Below the pieces are notes generated by a model. The model was not told where the DNA came from. It searched no databases and saw only the letters and a list, made by a program, of their open reading frames with translations. A program made the position numbers and the translations under genes. From Lojkania enalia (lineage: Eukaryota > Ascomycota > Dothideomycetes > Pleosporales), in contig ML986897.1 in assembly GCA_010094045.1 (NCBI GenBank), positions 1-34,681 on the forward strand: 34,681 nt of DNA, given 5' to 3'. Shown piece by piece: positions 1-11,199 of the stretch. Position 1 is the first letter of the stretch. Each line of letters begins with the position of its first letter.

Positions 1-460
1 GGCGCTGGCGCCGCTCCGAAGAATAAAGAGGCACGCTTGGCACAGGAACGAGCAATGGCGCCACAGCATGCGGAGGTGGAGGCGGAGACGGAGGCTGATG
101 CTGCTGTTGGATGGAGATGCGAAGATACAAGATCAGGGCCCGGTCTCCACGCCCGTCAAAGGTATAGGAGGAGAGCGGTAGTCGTCGGCGGTGGGCAGGC
201 AAGCCATCTCGGATGGTAGCATGCGCAGGCGCAACTCAGGACACTCTCGCCGTGGCGCACGTCGAGTCGTGGCCGCTGAGGAGTCCAAGCTTCCATCTCG
301 ATCCCAAATTTTTGGACTCGGGGAAGCTCCAATTCATCACCGTCCTCCGCCCACTCGCGCCCATTAACCCCGTATTCCACTTCCCAAATCCCCTGCAAGC
401 ATCCATTATAGAGGAGCCCCAGTGTGCCTTCCACTCAGTTCATCCGTTTCTCGCTTCGCC
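1..460. other. Window edge and upstream region of Tim9
   Basis: No gene can be supported here. A short GC-rich open stretch lies on the plus strand at the left edge, and the minus strand has an ATG near 214 that opens about 20 codons before a stop. The latter could be the first exon of a gene running out of the window, but no recognisable protein emerges. The last 200 bases are presumably the Tim9 promoter and leader. Confidence 0.4.
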
Positions 461-833
461 ATGGATGCGTATGTCACTGCATTTCTCTGCCATGCCAACA
501 CTAACATCAAGCCAGTCTTACCCCGGCCGAACAGCGCGAGCTGCAGTCTCGCATGGAGAAAAAGCAGATGAAGGAGTTTATGAATGTACGACTGTTCACA
601 ATACCACAAATATCCGCGCTAACAGATGGCTCGTCCAGATGTACTCCAACCTCGTCCAGCAATGCTTCGACGGCTGCGTCAACGGCTTCGAGAGCAAGTC
701 CCTTACCTCGAGGGAAGAAAACTGTGTCATGCGATGCGTGGATAAGCATATGAAGGCTTCCCAGCGATTGGGCGACCGATTCCAGGAACAGAACGCCGCT
801 ATGGCACAGGCTGGCGGTCTTCCCGGGCGGTAA
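461..833 (+). CDS. TIM9: Tim9, small Tim chaperone of the mitochondrial intermembrane space
   Basis: Tim9 pairs with Tim10 in a hexamer that escorts hydrophobic carrier proteins to the TIM22 translocase of the inner membrane. Three exons fit: 461-468, 516-585 and 639-833. They give 90 residues, the usual family length. Introns of 47 and 53 bases have GTATGT and GTACGA donors, CCAG acceptors, and ctaac near each branch point. The twin CX3C motifs that form the two disulfides are CFDGC (residues 35-39) and CVMRC (55-59). Conserved family stretches are [10 protein letters not shown] before the first motif and [11 protein letters not shown] near the C-terminus. The first exon is only 8 bases (Met, Asp and two bases of Ala), so an unspliced reading misses the true start. 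I am confident because the spliced protein matches Tim9 from end to end. Confidence 0.96.
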
Positions 834-1800
834 ATAATATTCGACCCATTTCGGACAATTCACTTGGTGGAGGATTTTACGACACGACATTCAGGATGTC
901 TATAGGTATTCGGTCACCTCGCGAACGTTGGTCCGCGATCTAGGCGCTCAGCTATCGGAATGGTTTGCGGCACCTCACACCGCGCGCTATGGACGGAGAG
1001 TCCACCGTATGTATAAGTAAGGCTTGGATTGTAGGATGGAAGGCGTTTCGGAATTTCGAAATTGCTCATCGCTGTTCGCATCTTCACTCAGTTCTCATTT
1101 TCCCCTCTCGTGGCCTCGATCCCTTGTGTTCTACGTTCCTCACCTCCCGCACCTTGAGTGACACAAATATAGTCCCAGGTTCGCGCCAGTGGCACTATGT
1201 CCCCTCTGCACCGCACAGTAGCCTGGAAGCACGGGACGGACCGGTGCCCTGGGGTAGATCAATACTACCTCCAATCCAAAGCTGAGGTATCCCTAGGTTA
1301 CAGTACGCACGTTAGCGCTCCGGAAGCAGGCGATTCCGACCGCAAAGCCCCCCGCGCTGAGCACCTGTTGTTTTCTATTTGTCTTGAAAGCCTGATTATG
1401 ATTGTACAAGCTTCATCTCATCAAAAAGTGGCAGTCCTACGAGGCATGACAAGTCGCTCGAGCAGCAGCTTGGGTTCCCTCTTGAGGCAGCCAAACGCTC
1501 GACATCCACGAACTACGGACCGCTTTCTTTCATGTCTCAAGGCAAATTGAATAGTCTGAATCGTAACTTACTAGCCCTATAAATGCACTCACGCTCACGC
1601 TTCCACCATTCGATCACATTCTGAGAACAAACGTTCAAATGCGAGGTGATGCGTCCTTTTCGCCAAGCTGTGGCGGTGCAGCCCTTCAGCAAATGGCAGG
1701 CACTCAGGGCTGGCTTGGCCAACGTAATGTACCCTGGAATCATTTCATTTGGCCTTGCTTCGCTGTTGCCCAGCTGCCCAGACTCTTGCTTGCTGGTTCC
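834..1800. other. Intergenic, no gene seen
   Basis: About 970 bases with only unconvincing short reading frames. Composition is normal. No tRNA, repeat or splice-supported protein could be recognised. Confidence 0.5.
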
Positions 1801-1806
1801 TATAAA
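1801..1806 (+). promoter_or_regulatory. TATA box of the microprotein gene
   Basis: A TATAAA lies 118 bases upstream of the ATG at 1919. It is followed by a C-rich, G-poor leader with CACC, CAACC and ACAACC runs, a common look for fungal core promoters and leaders. A second TATAAA-like site occurs near 1579. Confidence 0.45.
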
Positions 1807-1918
1807 GCCACCCCAGCTCCCCACCTTACACCAACACTCAGCTACAAGTACCTTCATACCACCTTTACAAGCCAATAACCACTCTCACAACCAACCGACA
1901 ACCAACAGCGAAACAGCA

Positions 1919-2098
1919 ATGGGTTTAATGTGGACCAAGCACTGGGGAGGCCGTCACGGTGGTGAGTAGACCCTCTATCACTCTACAAAAATTATCATGG
2001 CTAACTTGACTATAGGCGGTGGAGTCGTTGTCGATAAGCATGGTGTCCGTCGCGCACCCTTCCGCTTAACGTGCGGCCGCTTCAGCTGCTTTCGCTAG
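1919..2098 (+). CDS. Spliced 41-residue microprotein of unknown function
   Basis: Two exons, 1919-1961 and 2016-2098, are joined across a 54-base intron. The intron has a consensus GTGAGT donor, a ctaac branch site at 2001-2005 and a tatag acceptor, and it splits a Gly codon. The product is 41 residues. The N-terminal half is Gly/His/Trp-rich; the middle reads VVVDKHGVRRAPFRL; the end carries two cysteines (LTCGRFSCFR). There is no signal peptide or membrane segment. The splice sites, the TATA box and the leader together argue that this is transcribed. I do not recognise a named family. A spliced non-coding RNA is the alternative. Confidence 0.5.
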
Positions 2099-2969
2099 AC
2101 AGTACCCAACCTCTTGACGATATGACGATCAATGTGCGAGGACGAGCTCTTTTAAGTGCTCCTAGTTTTCTCTAACGCTGTCAAGGGATCCTGCGATGAG
2201 TTTGTTCCGCGACATTTGATATCTTTATAGCTTCCATTGGCGAAGGCGTTGGAGGAGATGGGCTTGGGATACCTACAATACGGTGCTTGGTGCTCGGATG
2301 AGAAGCGAACCAGTTCAGTTATTCATCTATTGCTTTGTCCCCGGCAATGACTTTTGTATGACAAAGGACAACTTGAGCTCTCGCTTCCATATGTAAGCCA
2401 ATGCCATAGTATAATGCATTTTTTTAGAATGAAGTGGCCGTATTCAATCGGTAATTATGTTCACTTAGTGCTTCTTTTCATCCATCGTACTCGCTAATAA
2501 TAGTGCTGCTAAATGTATCCTAACAATCAGTCTATGTAAACGTTTTAAGGAGGCCGATAAAAATCCCAAAGCTGGTATATCTCGATTATGGCCATCCCTG
2601 GTTTGCGTCCAACCCTCTACTATCACCACGATTGACAACCGCGTCGGCTATTCTGCACTAAGGCTCAGCAAGAAAATACTGAAGATAAATAGCCAACTTT
2701 CAAATTTGCTTAGGTCAGTGAAATATCAGGGTATGCTAAAACATCCCATTATAGAATCTTACATGAACAACCTAAGTGTTAAGGTTTGCCTACTGCCCCT
2801 TTCAAAAGACCGCGGTGGGCGCGGATTTTCAGTATTAGAAGCCATCTCTTTGTGCAAAGAAATCTCCCTTATCATTCAAACAAAAATTTTAATCAGTATT
2901 CCTTGCAGCGCTTTTCCTAGGACCTCTTTTTCTCTTTTGTCTTCTCTCGCTCTTTTCCATTAGCACTCT
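2099..2969. other. Intergenic, no gene seen
   Basis: About 870 bases of moderately AT-rich sequence. The reading frames here (for example near 2706-2963) have no start context, family resemblance or splice support. Confidence 0.45.
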
Positions 2970-4490
2970 CTTTGAACCCTCTACTCCCATTTAGGGCTTT
3001 CTCGTATCCTTCAATTTTCCTTCTCCTTCGCCATGTTTTCATTAAGTCGAGCATTGCTCTTATTCCCCTGCTTGCGGTATCGAGTCACGCGTCTCCGTTA
3101 CCCCAAGATCTTTTCATGATCGGTTTCTCAGACACAGATTCAATCTACGGCATACGTTATAACGACCCACTTAATGCTGAGAAGAACAGCGATGTAGCTT
3201 CCTTCCTGGACAAGTGGCTGAGCGACAACAGAGTTAATATTGGGTCAACTGCATAGATCGACAGATGACAGACGGTGACTCCCAAGGGATCTCCAACCTA
3301 GACTGCACTAATATGGGTGCCTCAAATCGTACCTTTCCCACAGCCCAGAACCGGTTTTTCACTCCGCCAGCGCTCTTCCATGTTCGTCAGGCCATACCAA
3401 CCGCACACGCAATGTTTTAGGCGTATCATGAAGCATTGCAAAACAGAGTTATAACGGAAACTCTCAACGTGAGTACCATCGTGAACGACTCTGGAGAACC
3501 CTCGTCCAGCGTGAACATTTATGACATTATAAGCGGTACCTTCACAGCTACAGCCGGGCTTATACCACCTTCTCTTGTTTCTAAGCCATTAAATAATGTA
3601 GCCGGGGTCTTTGGGATCTTGGCTAACGTAAACAGCCTATCGATTGGTCCTACGGTTGCTATTCAATCTCAGCTATCCCGAACCTTCAATGCGACTGAAC
3701 AGCACCTTTCATGTATGGTAAGGATTGTTTTTGGTGGCGTTGGTAACACTTCCGCTATTCCTAGGGCATCTGGGCCAGGACCGGATGGAGGAGTAACCGG
3801 TATTGCGAAGTTCTTCCCGAGAGGTCGATTTCCCATCCTAGTTACGGTAGATGGACCTGTTGACATATCATGAGACTTATCATTGAAAAGGGGGCTCGAA
3901 TATTGGTAATTACGTAGCGTTCGAGTTCATACTATTCAACTTTATTTGCTGATGAACGTATAGAGACAACGTCTAGTCAACACGGCTCTCAAGGCGCAAA
4001 ATTTCTCTTGACATGAGTCCAAAGAATGCCTGTAGAGCTTTAGATTAATTAAGTGCTCATCGTAATTTTGCGGACGTCATGCAATCAAACCAATGCACCA
4101 ACACAGGCTCTCGCTTCATCCAAACGAATGTGTCCAGTTACACAAGTTCCATCTTAACCCTATCAGCAACCCTCCAAGGAGCGAGGACATTTCAAGCGAC
4201 CTAATCCTTAAGCTCGATAATCCAGATGACAGCTATAACATTGATCTTGACGAATTCTGCCGCAACATCGACGCTTGCCAGAATGCCCACCCAAACTTCG
4301 ACGGGGAGGTAACGTTCGATATCCCTAAATTACAAGACTCCTTGCTAGAATGATTCTTCAATCTGCCCGTTATTAAGGTTGCCGGTTCACCTTGTAAGGT
4401 CCTTGAAAGTGGGAATGCCCTTCCTTCCAACGTGGGAATTAACGAGAGGTCATGCGTGGCAAGAAGTAGTACTACTTGCCCGAATTGTGG
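2970..4490 (+). pseudogene. Decayed gene for a secreted protein
   Basis: Protein-like segments lie in different frames. The first, about 3030-3250, has a hydrophobic leader (IALIPLLAVSSHASPLPQ) typical of a signal peptide and cleavage region. Its ATG at 3033 is one frame away from the leader. The second, about 3255-3870, includes LFHVRQAI and NRVITETLNVSTIVND, interrupted by an in-frame TAG at about 3418 that fits a CAG-to-TAG transition. The third, about 4090-4490, includes QCTNTGSRFIQTN and, in another frame, DEFCRNIDACQN. At least three frame changes and one stop are needed, and no intron of credible length joins the first two segments. I do not recognise the family. A multi-exon live gene is less likely than a pseudogene. 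Confidence 0.55.
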
Positions 4491-4491
4491 C

Positions 4492-4791
4492 ACTCATGAT
4501 TTTTTAGGAGTTTTCGGGTTTAGGTTTTCTCTAAAGACTCTTTTTTCCACTAGAGTCTAGATTGAATGCTAGATAAAGTTATAGACCATAATAAATAGAA
4601 ACTCGGAAAATCCAAAGTCACCCCTGTTAGCCTGACGTCATAGAGCACCGCCACGAGGTTCATTCACACTCGGGGCACGGGCAAACTTCCACTATTTTAT
4701 GCTGGGCCCCGCATTGCTACTAAAATCTTTAGGAACAATGGGAGAATACCACCTATACAAAAAAACACGCCCTACGACTCCACAAGACACA
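4492..4791. other. Upstream region of the racemase gene
   Basis: Roughly 300 bases with no convincing gene. In-frame upstream ATGs at 4699 and 4738 precede the chosen racemase start but add residues not expected for the family. Confidence 0.4.
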
Positions 4792-5581
4792 ATGCGTGCA
4801 AAATCCATCCTCATAATTAACCCCAACTCGACGTCGTCCATGACCGACGCTCTTCGGCCGCTAGTAGATGCCCTACACTTCAAAGATGTTAATCTGCACC
4901 GCTCACCACATCATGTAACACTCTAATCACAGCTAGTAGACCGCTCACGAGTTTTTCACGGCTCCATCCGGACCTAAGAGTATTAATAACGAAGAAGACG
5001 GCGCCGAAAGCGTCAAGCACTGTCTACCGACGCTCAAACCGATGCTTGACCGACACGACGGCTTCCTTGTAGCTTGCTATTCTCACCATCCGCTGGTACC
5101 GATCTTGAAGGGAGAGCCGATGGTAAGGGAAGGTCGCAAGTCCGTTACTGGTATCCTCGAAGCAAGTGTGAGCACGAGTTTACAGATCATTCACCCTGAG
5201 GAACTCTTTGGCATTGTCAGCACCGGCAAGGTCTGGGAGAAAATACTGTCAGAGGCAGTCAGAGAGTTCTTAGGGACGGGATCCGAGGCAAGTAAAAAGT
5301 TTGCTGGGGTTGAGACGACGGGACTGAATGCTACGGATCTGCATGATGCGCCGGCAGAGGAGGTTCGCAAGCGCATGAAGGATGCTGTCAAGAGATTGTT
5401 GAGGAAGGGCAACGTTGGTGCGATTTGCTTGGGCTGCGCCGGCATGTCGGGTATGGATAAGGCGGTGCGGGAGGCGTGTATTGAGGTGCTTGGAGAGGTG
5501 GATGGAAATAGGGTGAGGGTGGTGGATGGTGTGATGGCTGGGGTAGCATGGCTTGAGGGAGCTATTCGCTCTGGATTCTAG
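4792..5581 (+). CDS. Asp/Glu/hydantoin racemase family protein (Dcg1-like)
   Basis: This family of cysteine-dependent racemases acts on amino acids or hydantoins; the yeast relative DCG1 is linked to allantoin and nitrogen metabolism. The unspliced sequence looks broken, but a 52-base intron (4888-4939) restores one frame. Its donor is the weak GTTAAT, ctaat sits near the branch point, and the acceptor is TAG. The product is 245 residues, close to Dcg1. Residues 4-18 carry KSILIINPNSTSSMT, the family N-terminus. FFTAPSGPKSINNEED follows directly after the splice. The two cysteines expected at the active site are Cys78 (VACYSHHPLV) and Cys198 (CLGCAGM). The start at 4792 is chosen because it begins the conserved strand. 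The substrate cannot be read from the sequence. Confidence 0.88.
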
Positions 5582-6003
5582 ATGGCATGCATAATTGGGA
5601 TTTCAGAAAGTGGCTCTCTCATTGCATGGCGGCCAATAACGTGCAAAAAAAAATAATAGTAGATAAAAGTCCGATTGATTTGTTGTAGATTTGAAAAATA
5701 TCCACAGACGGAGAATTACTTGGGTGTGCTGATGTTGCTCCTGATCCGGTGACATACCTACGTGCTTAGGTACTGCGGAGCATCTCCCCGGACTGCTCAT
5801 AAACCCCTCCAACGCGATCATTCCCGCCACCTTCCGCTCTATCCGCAATACACCTCGTCAGCATCTGGATTGAATCTCCTATTACTCGAATTCCTACAGA
5901 GCTAGGTTTCAGCAAACCAACAAGCTCAGCAAATTCAAGGGCTCTTGCCCTCAATCAAGAACCGTGTATAGCTTCTCCGTATATTTGTAAACGACGCTAA
6001 GAC
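5582..6003. other. Intergenic, upstream of the F-box gene
   Basis: No gene is supported. The stretch holds the racemase 3' region and the F-box promoter. Minus-strand reading frames here have no recognisable features. Confidence 0.45.
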
Positions 6004-7425
6004 ATGGACGGCACTCCATCACACCGGACGAACGTGAACTCGCTGCCAAACGAGCTTCTAATCCAGATTGCGACTCATCTGGATACCCTACCCCCTTCGG
6101 TTCAGAAGTTTGCGCATGAGCCGTCGATTGAACTTACCCATCAAGATGAGACTCCGCTCAAGTCGCTCTCTCTCGTTTCCTGGAAGTGGAGGAAGATCGT
6201 GCTTCCAATCCTCTTTCATTATTCCAGGATCCCTCTCGACCGCCATCCTCAATGGGTCCCAATTGATGCCCGGCTCCTCGAAAATATGCAAAGCCAGCTC
6301 ACCAACCTAAGTAATCACGAGATGCAGATCTTCCACAAAATGAGGAGCAAGTTTAAGAGCAGTTCAATGTTCGCATTTGATGAGTCGTTCGATGACCTTC
6401 TAATTAACCTCTGCCGTGTCCACGACGGTGACAACTTTTTGAAATCTGTACCGAATATTCTCTGGCTTCCGCATCTCCCAAATAACTTCATGGCCTTCGT
6501 CCGTCTTGCTTCTCGCCACAATCTCAAGCATCACATCAAGAGCATTGTATTATATTCGGATAAAGACTATGAGTTGAGACACGTTGCGACTGCAGATGCA
6601 CCACTCGCTCGAGCTGTAGCGGAGATTTGGTCCCAGGTCTTTTTCGCCTTTGATCCATATCGCGTGGTCGTTGCTGCTCCTCCATCAACCCTTGCCGGAC
6701 TTCTAGACACCCAAATGCTTAGCTCAGATACGTGGGCATTTAACATGAAAATGCATTACATCGAGCTTCATATGTCAGAATCTCGCCGAAATGAAATGGC
6801 ACGCTTCCAACGTCGACCTAGCGATATTGCGTTGATTCACCGCAGACCGTGGTCGCACCTCGGATACAACGAAGGATCGTCCATCACAGCATATAGCACA
6901 TACGAATACCACCTCAAGCAGTCACCAAAGATGTTATATCTCATTCTCATCAGATTGGCCAAAGAAGTCGTGGAATGCTTCAACATCCGTTCCTTCTCTT
7001 TCCACGGCGTTTTCCCCTTCAGCACTAATACCACAGCCATAATACGCGCGCTTCACAAGATCGAGACGCTTCGTTCAGTTCAATTCCAGCTCGCGCCAGG
7101 TCTGGAAAACAATCTTCTTAGCTCGCCAAAGCGGATGGGGAGGGCACAACCTCACGATCTATGGCTCGAGTGGAACGAGTCGTACAAGGTTATTGCGGCT
7201 TACCTTAGTATTTTCGAGTTCGAAGATGGAAGTGAGTTCATTAGTAAGGATTGTGAGGACTCGACTTTGGCGAGTGAGTTTGAGCTGTATGCGCGCATGC
7301 TGTCGGATAAGGGGGCGGGTTGGCGCAAGGAAGGGGTTGGAAGGTGGGTGAGGGATTTTAGTCTTGATAGAGAGGATAGAGAGACTTTGCTTCGGCCTTC
7401 AGACGTTACGACATACGTGTCTTAG
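6004..7425 (+). CDS. F-box protein
   Basis: A single-exon gene of 473 residues. The N-terminus (about residues 12-79) is an F-box: NSLPNELLIQIATHL starts it, and SLSLVSWKWRKIVLPILFHY closes it. The two parts are separated by an insert of about 25 residues that is common in fungal F-box proteins. F-box proteins recruit substrates to SCF ubiquitin ligases through Skp1. The remainder has no repeat motif that I recognise, so the target is unknown. The frame is clean and the start lies in a good context (aagacATGG). A small F-box-like family member with a non-ubiquitin role is possible. Confidence 0.85.
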   Translation: MDGTPSHRTNVNSLPNELLIQIATHLDTLPPSVQKFAHEPSIELTHQDETPLKSLSLVSWKWRKIVLPILFHYSRIPLDRHPQWVPIDARLLENMQSQLTNLSNHEMQIFHKMRSKFKSSSMFAFDESFDDLLINLCRVHDGDNFLKSVPNILWLPHLPNNFMAFVRLASRHNLKHHIKSIVLYSDKDYELRHVATADAPLARAVAEIWSQVFFAFDPYRVVVAAPPSTLAGLLDTQMLSSDTWAFNMKMHYIELHMSESRRNEMARFQRRPSDIALIHRRPWSHLGYNEGSSITAYSTYEYHLKQSPKMLYLILIRLAKEVVECFNIRSFSFHGVFPFSTNTTAIIRALHKIETLRSVQFQLAPGLENNLLSSPKRMGRAQPHDLWLEWNESYKVIAAYLSIFEFEDGSEFISKDCEDSTLASEFELYARMLSDKGAGWRKEGVGRWVRDFSLDREDRETLLRPSDVTTYVS

Positions 7426-7875
7426 ATGCCAATACTAGTTACGTTTCTCCTCAAACACAAAACATAATGGCAGGTTGAATCATAAAAGTTGGTTGACGTC
7501 GAATGCCGTCCTCGGGTCTCCATGGACCGTTGTGGGTTTACAGCATATTACACACCTGCGCGAATTTGCGCTTGAGTTTGGAACAAGAAATAGCACTTGG
7601 GCCTCGGAAGCGCTTTGAAAATTTTGAAAGCATAAGAAAAGAGTGGACTTGCTTTTCCTTTGACCCACGGCAGGGCAAAAAGCAACGTCCGATTCTCGCC
7701 GACAGCGACCTCAGTCTGCCCCGCCCCCGCTAAACCTGAGCTCAACATACGTCGTACGACAAATACAACACAACGCATCGACATCGCACGCGCACTCTAT
7801 CCAGCTACTCACTCCTCTTGATACGCCGCTGTTCCCGGAATCTATACAGTTTGACGACTAGAGAAAGACGACAAA
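7426..7875. other. TPI promoter and leader
   Basis: No separate gene. The last 150 bases before the ATG are C-rich with cacgcgcactctatcc-type sequence, as expected for a strongly expressed glycolytic gene. Confidence 0.45.
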
Positions 7876-8865
<990 letters not shown>

Positions 8866-9223
8866 ATTCATGTCGGCTCGGCTCGGCTCTAGATCAGTAA
8901 TTGGATCTTAGGGTAGGGACTGATGGGCCGTTCAAGCGAATGAAAAGGGTAATCATGATGGAGTGAACGTTACCCGATGAGCAAGGTCGGAGTAGATAGA
9001 AGTAGCCCTCTGAAACGGATCAATCCGTCTGTTCAGAATTCGTGCCTTGTATGATACAGTATCGTACAATGTACCGTACAGTTGAAATATCGCAATCCAA
9101 TGCGCCTCCCATGCTAAGTGAATATACTGCAAACCTAACCGAGCGCTTTCTATCGTGCAATGCGCGCTCGCTAACTTCCACAAGCTCTTCCATCTCGGTC
9201 CTTCGCGTTTAGCATCATCGTGC
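8866..9223. other. Convergent 3' region between TPI and mL43
   Basis: This is the shared terminator space of two convergent genes. No gene or repeat is seen. Confidence 0.5.
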
Positions 9224-9727
9224 TTATATCCTGATCCTCGCCCCGTGAAACGGACTCCAAACTCCCCTGACACTCTCATTCAAACTCCTCACCTTATCCC
9301 AACCAATCTTCCTATTCTTTTCGCCCGTATGATTCCTCAGATACTCCACTTTCTCTCTGACGCCCTCAACCTGAAGATTCTTGACACAGATAGCTCGACG
9401 GCGGCTGTTGATGTAGTGACCGATAATTACGGGGTGCCTGTGTGGTTTGGGGGAGACCCTTATTTCGATTTGGGGGTTTGAGGAGGCAAAGCGGGAGAGA
9501 TGGTTGCGTAGATAGGCGTTCATGCCCCGGCTCGAGCCGGCCCAGTCGCAGTAATGGAGGTCCAAGCGGCGGAGAGGGAGAATGAAGGCGCCTACGCCGT
9601 TCTGCAATGGTGTTAGAATCAAGTGCTTTGCAAAAGGACGGCAGAGTAATTGAATCCAGATCAGTTTCATAAGAGAACTGAGACGTACCTGTGCCTTAGA
9701 GACCGTCTTAATGGCCGAGAGCGGCAT
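9224..9727 (-). CDS. Mitochondrial ribosomal protein mL43 (L51/S25/CI-B8 domain)
   Basis: This is a large-subunit protein of the mitochondrial ribosome, called MRPL51 in yeast and MRPL43 in animals. Two exons (9689-9727 and 9224-9601) flank an 87-base intron with a GTACGT donor, ctaac branch site and TTGCAG acceptor. The intron is a multiple of three with no in-frame stop, so an unspliced reading adds 29 spurious residues. The product is 138 residues. It starts MPLSAIKTVSKAQ, continues NGVGAFILPLRRLDLHYCDW and SSRGMNAYLRN, and holds the thioredoxin-like L51/S25/CI-B8 fold with IEIRVSPKPHRHPVIIGHY. The ATG at 9727 is preferred over one at 9811 because it begins the conserved N-terminus. Confidence 0.93.
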   Translation of the reverse strand: MPLSAIKTVSKAQVRLSSLMKLIWIQLLCRPFAKHLILTPLQNGVGAFILPLRRLDLHYCDWAGSSRGMNAYLRNHLSRFASSNPQIEIRVSPKPHRHPVIIGHYINSRRRAICVKNLQVEGVREKVEYLRNHTGEKNRKIGWDKVRSLNESVRGVWSPFHGARIRI

Positions 9728-9982
9728 GGTGTAGCGTGGTGACCTCTCGAGTTTGGATGCTGGTGCGAATGTTGGTCGCGGTTCCGAACTTTTGCGATGG
9801 TGAAGGATCACGTGCCAGGCTGCGACGCGCCAAGGCCGCTAGAGCTTGCGATGAGTCTCCTTGCGCCGACTTTTATCAGTTCTACATCTCACCTTTCGTT
9901 GTCGCTCCTTTGCCCCTCCTGTCCTTTTTTTGCACACAACCTATTTGTTCGACTCTTGCGCGTGAAGTACCTGTTAATCATC
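9728..9982. promoter_or_regulatory. Bidirectional promoter region of mL43 and U1-70K
   Basis: Two housekeeping genes are transcribed away from this 255-base interval. It must hold both promoters and both leaders. I see pyrimidine-rich blocks on the U1-70K side but no single motif that I can name with confidence. Confidence 0.5.
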
Positions 9983-11199
9983 ATGACAGACAAACTCCCG
10001 CCCATGCTCCTCGGCCTCTTCGCCCCGCGACCGTTACTGCGTTGGGCTGAACCGACCGACCATCCGCCTGAGATACGTCATACGCCGTATATTGATGGTG
10101 TCGGACAGTACATGCAGCAGTTGAGGGAGTACAAGGACAACGACGGTTATGTCCCCAGCGATAGCTGGCTCCAAAAGCGGGACAAGAAGAACCTGGAAAA
10201 GAAAGAGAAGCAAGAGAAATTGCTCACGCAGGGCCTCGCTGAATGTGCGCATATATAACTTGTCTTGATTGCAACTCTCTACAGCTAGCTAATGGTTTGA
10301 TAGATAAACCGAGTGAAGACCCCAAAGTTCAAGGCGATGCTTTCAAGACTCTGTTCGTCTCGCGACTGGCATACAACGTCACTGCTGATGACCTTGAACG
10401 CGAGTTTGGGCGCTATGGTCCAATTGAGCGAGTATGAATTATCATTCCCCGTTGAATAGTTCTAGAGATACTAACCTTATAGATCCGTATCATTGAAGAT
10501 GTCACTGCTCCGCCCAACGCACCCCCAGAAAAGCGCAAGCGTGGATATGCATTCATCGTCTACGAGCGCGAGAAAGACATGAAAGCTGCCTATAAGGACA
10601 CCGATGGCATTAAGATCAAGGACCGACGCGTCTTGGTCGACGTCGAGCGAGGTCGCACTGTTTCCGGATGGCGCCCACGCCGTTTCGGCGGCGGATTGGG
10701 GGGACGAGGTTACACCAAGGCTACGCCTGCCCGTCCAGCTGGTCCGGGCCCCGGAGCTCCGCCCGCTGGCCCTGGTGGCTTCGGTCGCGGTGGTTTTGGT
10801 GGAGGTGTTCGAGGAGCCCGTGGTGGCTTTGGCGGTGATCGAGGAGGCTTTCGCGGCGGATTCGGTGGTCGAGGCGGGCATGGCGGTGGTGGCAGAGGCG
10901 GCATCGGATACCAATCCAACGGTTACGGTGCTCCCGAGGGTGCTCCATCTGGTCCACGGGGTCCGCGATCCGGAAGTGGAGGTTTCGGGGGAGGCCGTTA
11001 CGGAGACGATAGACGCGATCGGGTCTCTGGATCAAGCGGCGCCAACATGGAACCTCTTGGTAGTAGGGATCGTGATCGTTATGGTGATCGTGACCGAGAA
11101 GGTGGGTATGGTCGAGACCGCGACGATGACCGCGGCTCGAGGAAGCGACGATATGAAGGCAACGACTACGACGATCCCAGACGGCGACCTCGATACTGA
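9983..11199 (+). CDS. U1 small nuclear ribonucleoprotein 70 kDa (U1-70K)
   Basis: U1-70K binds stem-loop I of U1 snRNA and helps recognise 5' splice sites. Three exons fit: 9983-10244, 10304-10431 and 10483-11199. They give 368 residues. The N-terminus [17 protein letters not shown] is the conserved U1-70K opening that contacts the Sm core and U1-C. A basic helix ([15 protein letters not shown]) precedes the RRM. The RRM has RNP2 LFVSRL and RNP1 KRGYAFIVY, then [14 protein letters not shown] and [10 protein letters not shown]. The tail is Gly/Arg-rich (RGG boxes), then rich in RD/RE dipeptides, ending at DDPRRRPRY. Introns of 59 and 51 bases have ctaa-type branch sites and fall inside and just before the RRM. 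Confidence 0.96.

Noticed and set aside
3719..3765. A 47-base intron in the decayed secreted gene
   Set aside because: Splicing it would move the frame away from the more protein-like GGVTGIAKFFPRGRF segment, so a coding reading through it is preferred.
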